DNA of 60,547 nucleotides from Ga0077527 sp038316355 (GTDB lineage: Bacteria; Pseudomonadota; Gammaproteobacteria; Burkholderiales; SG8-41), in NCBI GenBank assembly GCA_038316355.1, contig JBBQAO010000014.1, positions 1 to 60,547 on the forward strand. Reading direction: 5' to 3'. Under the pieces are notes generated by a model. The model was not told the DNA's origin. It did no database searches and saw only the letters and a list, made by a program, of their open reading frames with translations. Shown here piece after piece: positions 7,435 to 15,841 of the stretch. The first letter of the stretch is position 1. Each line of letters opens with the position of its first letter. A program made the translations under genes and the position numbers.

Positions 7435-7839
7435 ATGGGTAAAAACGACATAAAGGGTTCCAGTATTGCGCGATGGGTCGCGATAGCAGCCCTTCTGTTG
7501 CTTGCTCCCTTGACAGCCTCGGTTGCAGATTCCGCTGCACACGCAGTGGCCCAACCGGAACATGGCAGCCTCGGTCATGACCGTGCCGATCATGTCCCAG
7601 ACTTGGCAGGGCGCCACAGTTCCCCCTTGGAAGTGCCCCTGCATTGCCATCTCAAGTCCCCCCAACCGCAGGCCAGCGGGTTGAGTCAGGCGCTGGTTGC
7701 AGATGACCTGCCTCTGTTGACGCTGAAACTCACCTCCGCTCCCGCCCGGGAAACGGATACCTGCATGCCTGCCGTTTTGGCCAAGACTCCCATTACCGGG
7801 ATTGCCCGTTTCATCCTCTTCGGCAACTTCCGCAGTTAG
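7435..7839 (+). CDS. Secreted protein of unknown function behind an FNR box
   Basis: The frame encodes about 134 residues with an N-terminal signal peptide (RWVAIAALLLLAPLTASVADS). The mature part is rich in His and Pro early on, with only two Cys, and has no recognised domain. In-frame starts exist at 7408 (GTG), 7420 and 7435; none has a clear RBS. The perfect FNR box at 7388-7401 would place a class II transcription start near 7435, so the 7435 ATG (possibly leaderless) is preferred. The C-terminus ends in a hydrophobic ITGIARFILFGNF stretch. Nothing can be said about function beyond export. Confidence 0.5.
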   Translation: MGKNDIKGSSIARWVAIAALLLLAPLTASVADSAAHAVAQPEHGSLGHDRADHVPDLAGRHSSPLEVPLHCHLKSPQPQASGLSQALVADDLPLLTLKLTSAPARETDTCMPAVLAKTPITGIARFILFGNFRS

Positions 7840-7941
7840 CCATCTGGCCGGCACCAACCGCTGGCAACAATTTTTTCTTGCAGCACCGCATCCCGGAATC
7901 TTTTTCGGAGCGAACGTTTGTCATCAACTCATGGAGAAATC

Positions 7942-8454
7942 ATGAAAACCGTCATTACGACTTCGATGCTTGCACTTTTGATTGCCACCGCACCTGCCGC
8001 ACTTGCTGCGGAAAACGCAAACACCAAACCTTCGACTGTTAAACCTGCCGCTATGGGCATGATGGACAACAAGCAATTTTCGCAAATGCAGGGCAACTTC
8101 AAGAGCATGCAGCAGCAGATGGACAAAATCCGCCAGACCAAGGATCCCAAGGAGCGGCAGAAGCTGTTACAGGATCACATGCAGGCAATGCAGAGCAACA
8201 TGCAAATGATGCGCGGCATGGGCGGTCCGATGATGGGTGGACAGGGGGGGGCGGGTATGGGCCCAGGTGGAACCGGCGGCGGCATGGGCGGCCAGGGTAG
8301 TGCCATGGGTCCTGGGATGGGCGGAAGTCAAATTCCCGGCATGGATCCCAAGCAGCGTCAGGACGGGATGGATCAACGCATGGACATGATGCAGATGATG
8401 ATGGAACAGATGATGCAGCATGACCAGATGAACCAATCCATGCCGATGAGATGA
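7942..8454 (+). CDS. Met-rich secreted protein, probable periplasmic copper binder
   Basis: The ATG at 7942, preceded by GGAGAAATC, gives 170 residues with a signal peptide (cleaved after about ALAAEN). A Met/Gln-rich helical part (about residues 35-90) follows, then a Gly/Met-rich repeat of MGGQG- and MGPG-like units, and a C-terminal block with HDQMNQSMPM. Met-rich motifs bind Cu(I)/Ag(I) in periplasmic proteins, which fits the setting. A run of eight G at 8234-8241 lies in frame within the Gly-rich part and is a likely slippage spot. No named family is recognised. Confidence 0.75.
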   Translation: MKTVITTSMLALLIATAPAALAAENANTKPSTVKPAAMGMMDNKQFSQMQGNFKSMQQQMDKIRQTKDPKERQKLLQDHMQAMQSNMQMMRGMGGPMMGGQGGAGMGPGGTGGGMGGQGSAMGPGMGGSQIPGMDPKQRQDGMDQRMDMMQMMMEQMMQHDQMNQSMPMR

Positions 8455-8514
8455 CATTTCTGGTCCGCGTTGCAAGCGGCGCGGACCGAACCGATACCCT
8501 TAAGGAACATAAAC

Positions 8515-9510
8515 ATGATCCACAAGAAATTAATCACGAATGCCCTGGTTGCGATGCTGCTCGTCGCCACAACAGGGCTGGCCAGCGCCACCAAAACCGT
8601 TTACATCGCACTAGGTTCGGCGAACCAGGTTATTGCCGTGAATCCTGAAACCGGGCAGATCACCAAGACTTACACCGGCGTGGAGAACCCTCACGGCTTG
8701 GTGGCGACCCCGGATGGCGAGTACCTGATCGCCGGAAGTTTGAATGAAACACCGCTTCCACAAGGTGCTCCGACTGACCGCCCGAACAGCAAATTGTTCG
8801 TGATTCATCCGGTACACGGCCACGTGATGTCAACGGTTCCGGTTGCAGGCGCCACCCATCACCAGGCAATCACGCCCGACGGGCGCTACATAATCTCGAC
8901 ACACCTCGGTCGCGGATACATTACCGTGCTCGACATAACGACGGAAAAAATTATCCACACGATCAAGACCGGCCAAACGCCGAACTACACACTGATCACG
9001 CGCGATGGAAAACGTGCTTTCGTCAGCAACACCGGTGATGGCACGCTGACCGAGGTCAGTATTCCGGAATGGAAGGTTGTCCGCCGCCTGGATGCCGGCG
9101 CAACCCCGGAGCACATGGTGTTCTCTGGTGACCAGCAGCGAATTTTCGTTGCCAGCGCCCGAGCCGGAAAAGTGTCTGTTGTCAACGTAATCACTGGAAA
9201 AATTGAGCGCGAGTTCGCCGCAGGAAAAAATATTCACGGAATCGATCTAGGTGACGATGGTCGTACGCTTTTCGTAAGCGATCGCGCTGGAGACAAGCTG
9301 GTTGCTTTAGACACGGAAACAGGGGTCATGCGCACTCTGACACTTTCACCTGCACCCTATCACCTTGGAGTAGTTCCCGGCACAGGAAAAGTGTACGTAT
9401 CCAGCAGCGCCAAACCTCAGATCTGGGTTGTCGACCAGAAACAATTCAAGTTGATCAACACCATTACCTTGTCCGCAGGCGAAGGACATCAGCTTGCATA
9501 CTCACGCTAA
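8515..9510 (+). CDS. Secreted YVTN-type beta-propeller protein
   Basis: The ATG at 8515 (RBS AAGGAAC) gives 331 residues: a signal peptide (to about ASATKT) and repeated blades of about 42 residues carrying motifs such as TVYIALGSANQVIAVNPETG, GRYIISTHLGRGYITVLD and KVYVSSSAKPQIWVVD. This is the YVTN/cytochrome-D1-like seven-bladed propeller fold. No heme-binding CxxCH is present, so it is not a cytochrome cd1 itself. In metal clusters such propellers are thought to bind metal or partner proteins in the periplasm; the actual ligand is unknown. Confidence 0.85.
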   Translation: MIHKKLITNALVAMLLVATTGLASATKTVYIALGSANQVIAVNPETGQITKTYTGVENPHGLVATPDGEYLIAGSLNETPLPQGAPTDRPNSKLFVIHPVHGHVMSTVPVAGATHHQAITPDGRYIISTHLGRGYITVLDITTEKIIHTIKTGQTPNYTLITRDGKRAFVSNTGDGTLTEVSIPEWKVVRRLDAGATPEHMVFSGDQQRIFVASARAGKVSVVNVITGKIEREFAAGKNIHGIDLGDDGRTLFVSDRAGDKLVALDTETGVMRTLTLSPAPYHLGVVPGTGKVYVSSSAKPQIWVVDQKQFKLINTITLSAGEGHQLAYSR

Positions 9511-9576
9511 TCGGGGTCATCGGAACCAGCGATTCAATACGAATCTGATGCACGGAAAACGAAAAGGAGAAGAACC

Positions 9577-9891
9577 ATGGATGCGGAAAGCCTGAAAAGC
9601 CTCGGCTGGTTTCTGATCTGGGGCGGGTTGTTCTTTGTGATGATGCGTTACGGCTGTGGCGCACACATGATGGGCGGTCACGGTCACTCAGCGCACAAAA
9701 GCGGTAGCCCAACTAACAGCGATACCAAAGACCCCGTCTGCGGCATGACTGTCGATCAACCAAAAGCGGCTGCAGCTTCTGTGTATGGCGGCAACACCTA
9801 CTATTTCTGTTCAAGGTCCTGCCGTGACAAATTCGATCAGGCACCGGATCAATATCTCAATTCCCTACCCCAAGGAGGACATCATGGGTAA
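9577..9891 (+). CDS. Small membrane protein with YHS metal-binding domain
   Basis: This 104-residue protein has one N-terminal transmembrane helix (about residues 9-24), a His/Met-rich linker (HMMGGHGHSAH) and a YHS domain (DPVCGMTVD ... YYFCSRSCRDKF). The Cys pairs CG and CSRSC probably bind Cu(I). YHS domains also occur at the N-terminus of the copper ATPase at 19223 here. The start has the RBS AAAAGGAGAAGAACC. The next gene overlaps its end by 8 bp. Confidence 0.88.
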   Translation: MDAESLKSLGWFLIWGGLFFVMMRYGCGAHMMGGHGHSAHKSGSPTNSDTKDPVCGMTVDQPKAAAASVYGGNTYYFCSRSCRDKFDQAPDQYLNSLPQGGHHG

Positions 9892-10162
9892 GCTCGATTG
9901 GCGCGTTGTCGGACTGACATCCGGATCGTTTCTGACCATTTCCTATGTGCTCTGTGTAGCCTATGACTTGGCTTTTGACCAGCGCATGTATGAAACCTGG
10001 CTAAAACTGTTGCCAGGCTTTACCTGGCTCACATGGCCAAGTTTTTTTCTCGGGCTGGTCGAAACTTTTCTCTACGGCATTTACATCGGACTAATATTTG
10101 CTCCGCTATACAACTTTTTCGTTGATCGCTTTTACCCACGCGCTAAAGCGAAATCCGGCTAA
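9884..10162 (+). CDS. DUF5676-like two-helix membrane protein
   Basis: This 92-residue protein starts at the ATG at 9884, which follows AAGGAGGACATC and overlaps the preceding YHS gene. It has two hydrophobic helices, one about residues 10-28 and one in the SFFLGLVETFLYGIYIGLIFAPLYNFF region. The layout matches the DUF5676 family, which is commonly found next to YHS proteins in copper/mercury clusters. Function unknown; probably an inner-membrane partner of the YHS protein. Confidence 0.78.
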   Translation: MGKLDWRVVGLTSGSFLTISYVLCVAYDLAFDQRMYETWLKLLPGFTWLTWPSFFLGLVETFLYGIYIGLIFAPLYNFFVDRFYPRAKAKSG

Positions 10163-10235
10163 TCCGGTCAAGGTGACCTGGCATCACGGTATGAATTACC
10201 CCAACAGCAGCTCGTTAATGCGAAAGGAATACAAC

Positions 10236-10460
10236 ATGTTCGGATATGATCATGGAGGATGGATGTTTGGTGGCGGGTTGGGAATGGTCCTGCTGTGGCT
10301 GATACCTATCGCCCTGGCGATCTGGTTCTTCAGTTCCCGGAGCTCCTCGCGTAATGGCCCTTCAGAAAAGACGCCCCTCGACACCCTCAAGGAACGCTAT
10401 GCGAAGGGAGAAATCGGACAGGATGAGTACGAGCAAAAAAAGCGCGATATCAGTGCGTAG
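10236..10460 (+). CDS. Small membrane protein with SHOCT domain
   Basis: The ATG at 10236, behind AAGGAATACAAC, gives 74 residues: a Gly-rich N-terminus, one transmembrane helix (GMVLLWLIPIALAIWFF) and a C-terminal SHOCT motif (PLDTLKERYAKGEIGQDEY). SHOCT domains are short C-terminal interaction or oligomerisation modules. Upstream in-frame starts would extend into the previous gene and lack an RBS. Confidence 0.85.
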   Translation: MFGYDHGGWMFGGGLGMVLLWLIPIALAIWFFSSRSSSRNGPSEKTPLDTLKERYAKGEIGQDEYEQKKRDISA

Positions 10461-10515
10461 ACCAAAGCGCCCTCTCATACCTGAATCTTCCGCACAAGCT
10501 TGAAACCAGGCAGGC

Positions 10516-10980
10516 ATGAAAATCATTAACTGCACCCGACTCACGCTACTCGCTGTCGCATTAATAATTTCATTGGCGAGCACAGCAGCTGAAATGCGCC
10601 AACCAATTGTCAGGGGCAACGTTGAGATTTTTTACGGCTTTATACCGAGTTCCGTGCTGCTTGCACACCCTTCCGATCATCCCGAGCGGACTATGCATGG
10701 CGGCGTGCAAGTCGCGCCCAACGCATACCATCTGCTCGTTTCCATATTCGATGCACGGAAGAAAGAACGGATCACCGATGCCGAGGTAAGAGCCAGCGTC
10801 AGTCAGGCTGACTTGAAACCGCAAACAAAATCTCTCGACGCCATGCAGATGGCGGGTGTATTGACCTATGGCAATTTTTTTGTAATACGCAACCCCGGTC
10901 CGATCCGCATCACGCTGGACATCAAACAACCGCGCGGTGTCCCGCGGACTCATGTGTCATTTGAATATGCTCACCGCTAG
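10516..10980 (+). CDS. Secreted protein of unknown function, possible YtkA/FixH-like beta-sandwich
   Basis: This 154-residue protein has a signal peptide (to about STAAEM) and a single domain with the pattern HLLVSIFDARKKERITDAEV, then a later IRITLDIKQP strand. This looks like the immunoglobulin-like fold of YtkA/FixH-type envelope proteins, but I cannot name a family with certainty. There is no Cys pair; the two internal His near HPSDHPERTMH could bind metal. It follows the SHOCT gene by 55 bp and may be co-transcribed. Confidence 0.6.
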   Translation: MKIINCTRLTLLAVALIISLASTAAEMRQPIVRGNVEIFYGFIPSSVLLAHPSDHPERTMHGGVQVAPNAYHLLVSIFDARKKERITDAEVRASVSQADLKPQTKSLDAMQMAGVLTYGNFFVIRNPGPIRITLDIKQPRGVPRTHVSFEYAHR

Positions 10981-11015
10981 ACATTAGGGATACTCCTTCT
11001 GAACGGACAACAAGC

Positions 11016-11159
11016 ATGAGTCACTTTACCCACAAACACCGCAATGAGCATCGGCACATCCATTCGCCGCAGACTGCTACAGCATTCACTTCAAATACAC
11101 CGCACCAGACCTGGCCACCTCGAATGGGTCAGCTACATCTAAGCAGGAGACGATCATGA
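11016..11159 (+). CDS. Possible His-rich small protein
   Basis: An ATG at 11016 opens a 47-codon frame rich in His at its start (HFTHKHRNEHRHIH) whose TGA overlaps the ATG of the next gene (ATGA), as translationally coupled leaders do. The RBS is weak and no homologue is recognised. The His-rich N-terminus fits a metal-sensing leader, but the frame could be chance. Confidence 0.25.
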   Translation: MSHFTHKHRNEHRHIHSPQTATAFTSNTPHQTWPPRMGQLHLSRRRS

Positions 11160-11593
11160 CGATAGCGAATGTTTCACAAGGTAATACTCGCGGTTTGCCA
11201 CCAGCGTTGAGAACTGCTCAGGAAGCGATCCATCTTCCAGAAGTCCGGGAGATGCTTCGCCGACTATCTGAATACAGACTCGGTATCTTCATGCCGCACA
11301 TGCATGACGAGCAAACGGGTGAATTCCAACCGCTTCCCGATGAAGTCATGCAGGTGGAATCTGGTTTGGAAGTGTCCTTCCAGCCAACCCAGGAAATCGC
11401 AAACCAGACAGATCACTTTCTCCCTGTGGGATGGTTTTGGCGTGCCGGTGCGTCGACACCATTGGCAGTGTGCGAAATGATTGACGAAGAAGGGCCGGGA
11501 GATGCGGAGCGCTACGTCAAACATAAGATGCCTAAAGGAAACCAGGACGATGCTTCATTTTCCCGGCCGGTCTCGCTATGCCGACATCGATGA
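11156..11593 (+). CDS. Cytoplasmic protein of unknown function in the metal cluster
   Basis: This 145-residue soluble protein has a good RBS (AGCAGGAGACGATC). Its central part contains LSEYRLGIFMPHMHDEQTG and LPVGWFWRAG, looking like a conserved small domain with a His pair. No signal peptide or transmembrane segment is present. Its C-terminus overlaps a second small frame starting at 11550. I do not recognise a characterised family; association with P1B ATPases is the only hint. Confidence 0.6.
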   Translation: MTIANVSQGNTRGLPPALRTAQEAIHLPEVREMLRRLSEYRLGIFMPHMHDEQTGEFQPLPDEVMQVESGLEVSFQPTQEIANQTDHFLPVGWFWRAGASTPLAVCEMIDEEGPGDAERYVKHKMPKGNQDDASFSRPVSLCRHR

Positions 11594-11726
11594 TCGGCTG
11601 GTCCGGCCGGTCCCGAAAAGCGTATGCGCATACGACGACTCAAATCTTTCGAACGGCCCGCTCGCGATGTGGCCGCAGATGCAATACGGAGTTTTGAAAA
11701 TGAAGAGGGTTAAGGAAGCGCGATGA
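11550..11726 (+). CDS. Possible 58-residue small protein before the P1B ATPase
   Basis: A frame from the ATG at 11550 (AAAGGAAACCAGGACG upstream) runs to a TGA overlapping the ATG of the ATPase gene (ATGA). It overlaps the previous gene by 44 bp. No domain is recognised and it could be a non-coding frame; the coupling geometry is the only support. Confidence 0.3.
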   Translation: MLHFPGRSRYADIDDRLVRPVPKSVCAYDDSNLSNGPLAMWPQMQYGVLKMKRVKEAR

Positions 11727-14308
11727 AAACGAGCGTGATTGAAGTGCACGCCATGCTGTCGGTATTGAGCGTGGACGAAGTGGAAAAGCGGATTGGCGAA
11801 GTGCCGGGTATCGAAAGTGTTACCGTGAATTTCGCTGCGGGAAACGCCACGGTGCGCTACGACGAAACCCGACTCGAGGTCCACGATATCAAGTCGGCCG
11901 TGCGCCAACGCGGGTATGAGTCCGACGCCCGCGCTGCCGCTTCGGCGGGCGACGCTCACGAAGGCCACATAGCGCCGGCAGCACCGCCTGCAACCCCAGC
12001 ACCCGTTTCGCCAAAAACTTCCCCCATCGCATCTGCCACCGCGGACGCCGCTTCGGCAGGCACCGCACAACACGACAAAGCGGCGCCGGCCACGGCGCCG
12101 TCATCACCAGCAGCTACCTCACCGAAACCGGCCGCCGATGCCACTGCCGCCACACCCGACGCCACGCCCGCGGCTCCCCCAGGCAAGGGCCACGAGGACC
12201 ACGCAAAGCCGGGCGCACAGCCCGCCATGTCGGCGGACATGGCGCATGAGATGGGTCATGGCGGCAACATGGATCTACCGGCCATGGTTCGTGACATGCG
12301 CAACCGCTTCTGGATCTGCCTGATCTTCACCGTGCCTATCTTTTTTTACTCACCGATGGGTCTTTTTACTCCGCCTGCGCCACCGTTTGATCTCGACCTC
12401 AATGTATGGTTGCTTATCTTCGCAACTCTCGCCGTTGTCTATCCGAGCTGGCCGTTCTTCGTCTCCGCCTGGCGCGCGATCAGGAAGGGCACCTTGGGCA
12501 TGGCGGCGCTGATCGTGTTGAGCGTGGGTACCGGGTATCTCTTCAGTGTAGTCACCACTTTCTTTTACAAAGAGGGCGGGCAGTTCTTCGAAGCCGTGGC
12601 CGTCCTGCTGGTTTTCATACTGCTCGGCCACTGGCTGGAAATGCGCGCCCGTGCCGGCGCTTCGTCAGCTATTCGGGCGCTGATGGACCTGACTCCGGCA
12701 AAGGCTTCGGTCATCCGCAACGGCGCTGAGGTTGAAGTTTCAACGGCGGAGGTGTTGGCGGGAGAGATTGTCGTGATCAGGCCCGGCAACAAGATTCCGG
12801 TCGATGGCACAGTAGAAACCGGAGAATCGCTGGTCGACGAGTCCATGTTGACCGGCGAGTCGATGCCGGTGCAGAAGGGCCCTGGCGCCACGGTGATCGG
12901 CGCAACGATCAATACGAGCGGCAGCTTTCGTTACAAGGCGACCAAGGTTGGCGCCGATAGTGCGCTGGCGCAAATCGTGAAACTGGTGCAGGAGGCGCAG
13001 AACTCAAAAGCACCCTCACAACTTCTGGCGGACAAGGCCGCGCAATGGCTGGTCATTGCCGCGATCGTCGTCGGTCTTGTGACCTTTGCGGTGTGGTTCT
13101 GGTGGATCGGCCAGCCGCTGTTGTTCGCAGTGACACTGACCATCACGGTTTTCGTGATCGCCTGCCCGGATGCGTTGGGACTCGCGACGCCGATGGCGAT
13201 CATGGTGAGTACTGGCCTGGGCGCCGCAAACGGCATTCTGTTCAAAAATGCCTCGGCGCTGGAGGACGCGACGAAACTCAACGTCATCATTTTCGACAAG
13301 ACCGGCACACTCACGGTTGGCAAACCGGAAGTCGTGGAAATGGTGGTGGCGGAAGGAATCACCGAAGACGTGGTGCTGCTCGCTGCCGCCGCCGTCGAAC
13401 AGGGATCGGCTCACCCGCTCGCTCAGGCCATCCTGCGCCGGGCGGCGAAACTTGCCGTTGTCGCCCCGACAGGCTTCAAGAGTATCGATGGCATGGGCGC
13501 GCAGGCAGAAACAGCCGGCGGCACGGTATTCCTCGGCAACCGTCTGCTGATGGATACGCAAAAGCTCGCGCTAGGGGCGTTGGAGGCCGCAGCCGCGCGA
13601 ATGCAAAGCGAGGGCCGAACCGTGGTTCATGTGTCCCAGAACGGCCGTGTGATCGGACTCATCGCTATTGCCGACGCCGCGCGACCAACCTCCAAGGCAG
13701 CGGTGGCGAAGCTGCGCGAGCGCGGTATCGAAGTGGTGATGCTGACTGGCGACAACGCCGGCACCGCCAAGCGTATCGCCGCGGACCTTGGCATCGACAG
13801 CGTGCTGGCCGATGTGCTGCCGGGCCAGAAGGCCGCGAAGGTCAAAGAGCTCCAGGCAACGGGCAAGAAGGTCGGGATGGTCGGCGATGGTGTCAACGAC
13901 GCGCCCGCGCTGACCCAGGCGAACGTTGGCTTTGCCATCGGCGCCGGCACTGATGTGGCGATGGAAAGCGCCGATGTAGTGCTGATGAAGAGCGACCCCT
14001 ACGACATCGTCGGTGCGATTGAGTTGTCGCGCGCCACTTTGCGCAAGATGCACCAGAATCTGTGGTGGGCGGTGGGCTACAACGTGATCGCGTTCCCGCT
14101 CGCTGCGGGCGTCTTGTATCCGTTCGTATTGAGTCCGGAGGTCGCAGCACTGTCGATGTCCGGCAGTACCCTCATTGTGGCGATCAATGCGTTGATGCTG
14201 AAGCGGACCAAGCTGGCAGGCATCCGCCAACCGGGCAAGAAAGTGTCGCCCGAGGCGTCCGGGGCGGCAAGTCCGAAACAAAGCGTTCCAGCCGCGATGG
14301 TTCCTTAA
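11723..14308 (+). CDS. P1B-type metal ATPase with CPD (not CPC) transmembrane motif
   Basis: The 861-residue protein has an HMA-like N-terminal domain (about residues 1-70) that has lost the CxxC pair (MLSVLS stands in its place). A long Ala/Pro linker (about 75-185) with His/Asp/Met clusters follows. The core has TGES, ACPDALGLATP (Cys481-Pro-Asp483), FDKTGTLT (Asp525 phosphorylated), the SAHP motif and GDGVNDAPA. All catalytic residues are intact, so it should hydrolyse ATP, but the changed membrane motif makes the transported ion uncertain (Cu+ pumps have CPC, CopB types CPH). Family and membrane topology are firm; substrate is open. Confidence 0.93.
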   Translation: MKTSVIEVHAMLSVLSVDEVEKRIGEVPGIESVTVNFAAGNATVRYDETRLEVHDIKSAVRQRGYESDARAAASAGDAHEGHIAPAAPPATPAPVSPKTSPIASATADAASAGTAQHDKAAPATAPSSPAATSPKPAADATAATPDATPAAPPGKGHEDHAKPGAQPAMSADMAHEMGHGGNMDLPAMVRDMRNRFWICLIFTVPIFFYSPMGLFTPPAPPFDLDLNVWLLIFATLAVVYPSWPFFVSAWRAIRKGTLGMAALIVLSVGTGYLFSVVTTFFYKEGGQFFEAVAVLLVFILLGHWLEMRARAGASSAIRALMDLTPAKASVIRNGAEVEVSTAEVLAGEIVVIRPGNKIPVDGTVETGESLVDESMLTGESMPVQKGPGATVIGATINTSGSFRYKATKVGADSALAQIVKLVQEAQNSKAPSQLLADKAAQWLVIAAIVVGLVTFAVWFWWIGQPLLFAVTLTITVFVIACPDALGLATPMAIMVSTGLGAANGILFKNASALEDATKLNVIIFDKTGTLTVGKPEVVEMVVAEGITEDVVLLAAAAVEQGSAHPLAQAILRRAAKLAVVAPTGFKSIDGMGAQAETAGGTVFLGNRLLMDTQKLALGALEAAAARMQSEGRTVVHVSQNGRVIGLIAIADAARPTSKAAVAKLRERGIEVVMLTGDNAGTAKRIAADLGIDSVLADVLPGQKAAKVKELQATGKKVGMVGDGVNDAPALTQANVGFAIGAGTDVAMESADVVLMKSDPYDIVGAIELSRATLRKMHQNLWWAVGYNVIAFPLAAGVLYPFVLSPEVAALSMSGSTLIVAINALMLKRTKLAGIRQPGKKVSPEASGAASPKQSVPAAMVP

Positions 14309-14465
14309 ATGCGAGCGCCCTACCGTGCTCGCCTGATGTATTGGTAAACAATGAAACTCATTATCGCGGCGAAGAAGCACCATACGAAAAAAAGGTGGCT
14401 GCGTGGATAGCTTAGGCGGCCATGCCAACCTTGACCGCGCGGCTCACTTGAATATTCGGGAGAAA

Positions 14466-15761
14466 ATGGCCATCCCCCCAGACTTCGGTGAGACGAGGTT
14501 GGACGCGTTGCAGCGACATGCCTTCGACTATTTCCTGCATGAAACCAACCCCGAGAATGGTCTCGTGGTTGACACCTCGCACCCAGGCGCTCCCGCGAGC
14601 ATCGCGGCCGTGGGCTTCGCGCTCGCGGCCTACCCCGTCGGCGTCGAGCGCGACTGGATGACTCGAACCGATGCGATCGGGCGCACGCTGGCGCTGATGC
14701 GGTTCTTCTGGACCAGCACGCAAAGTACAGCGCCCGACGCGACCGGGCACAAAGGCTTCTACTATCACTTTCTCGACATGACCACCGGACGGCGCGCCGG
14801 CCTGTGCGAATTATCGACGGTCGATACCAGCTTCCTGCTGGCCGGCATGCTTGCCGTCGCGGCGTATTTCGATCAGGACAGTGAAGACGAACAGGAGATA
14901 CGGACGTTGGCTGACGCGCTCTACCGGCGAGCGGATTGGCCATGGGCGTGCGACGGCGGAGCGACGGTCACCCACGGGTGGAAGCCCGAGAGCGGATTTC
15001 TGCCCTATCGCTGGGAAGGCTATGACGAGGCTGTTCTCCTGTACCTGCTCGGACTGGGCTCGCCGACGCACCCCCTACCGACGGAGTGTTACGCGGCGTG
15101 GGCCTCGACTTACCAATGGAAAGAGATCTACGGCTACGAATTAATCTATGGCGGTCCGCTCTTCATCCACCAGTACTCGCACATCTGGGTGGATTTTCGC
15201 GGAATTCAGGATGCATTCGCGCGCGACAAGGGCATCGACTATTGCGAGAACAGTCGGCGCGCGACCTACGTTCAGCGCGAGTACGCGATCCGCAATCCTC
15301 TCGGATTCGCGGGCTACGGCGAGAATTTTTGGGGGCTCACCGCGAGCGACGGGCCGGGATGGACGACGCGCAAACTTCACGGCATCGATCGCTTGTTCTT
15401 CGACTATGCCGCACGCGGCGCACCTTACGGCCCCGACGACGGAACCATTGCGCATTGGGCAGTAGTCGCGTCGCTGCCATTCGCCCCCGAGATCGTATTG
15501 CCAACGGTCCGGCATTTTCAGGACGTGTATCCCCAGACCACAGGTAAATACTGTTTTAAGTGCAGCTTTAATCTGACCTTTCCGAACGAGGCCGATCCCG
15601 GCGCGGGCTGGACGTCGGCGCACCACTTCGGGATCAACTTGGGTCCGGTCGTGCTGATGTGCGAGAACTACCGGTCGGATTTTCTGTGGCGGCTGATGCG
15701 CGCCTGCCCCTACGTGGTCACGGGACTGCGGCGCGCGGGATTCACGGGGGGCTGGTTATGA
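14466..15761 (+). CDS. PF10091 glycoamylase/GH144-like beta-1,2-glucan hydrolase
   Basis: From the ATG at 14466 (GGGAG 3 nt upstream; a GTG at 14403 would add 21 residues) the protein has 431 residues. Family marks include HAFDYFLHETNPENGLV, SIAAVGFALAAYPVGVER, GFLPYRWEGYDEAVLLYLL and FAGYGENFWGLTASDGP. This is the glycoamylase family (PF10091), whose studied members are GH144 endo-beta-1,2-glucanases and the C-terminal domain of cyclic beta-glucan synthase. No signal peptide is visible, so it would act in the cytoplasm unless exported another way. It is followed by phosphoglucomutase, supporting glucan or glucose-phosphate metabolism. Confidence 0.82.
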   Translation: MAIPPDFGETRLDALQRHAFDYFLHETNPENGLVVDTSHPGAPASIAAVGFALAAYPVGVERDWMTRTDAIGRTLALMRFFWTSTQSTAPDATGHKGFYYHFLDMTTGRRAGLCELSTVDTSFLLAGMLAVAAYFDQDSEDEQEIRTLADALYRRADWPWACDGGATVTHGWKPESGFLPYRWEGYDEAVLLYLLGLGSPTHPLPTECYAAWASTYQWKEIYGYELIYGGPLFIHQYSHIWVDFRGIQDAFARDKGIDYCENSRRATYVQREYAIRNPLGFAGYGENFWGLTASDGPGWTTRKLHGIDRLFFDYAARGAPYGPDDGTIAHWAVVASLPFAPEIVLPTVRHFQDVYPQTTGKYCFKCSFNLTFPNEADPGAGWTSAHHFGINLGPVVLMCENYRSDFLWRLMRACPYVVTGLRRAGFTGGWL

Positions 15762-15841
15762 CTCACGACAGTTCGACCAATACCTTGATCCGTCGCTACC
15801 GGCACTTGCGTGAAACTCACAAACCGGGATCTGACACATGA
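15758..15841 (+). CDS. Possible 27-codon leader peptide before pgm
   Basis: An ATG overlaps the stop of the glucanase-like gene, and the frame's TGA overlaps the ATG of pgm (ATGA). The frame is Thr/Arg/His-rich and short. It may only serve translational coupling, or be chance. Confidence 0.2.
   Translation: MTHDSSTNTLIRRYRHLRETHKPGSDT

Noticed and set aside
8515..9510. Cytochrome cd1 nitrite reductase
   Set aside because: The propeller repeats are similar, but there is no CxxCH domain and the protein is much shorter.
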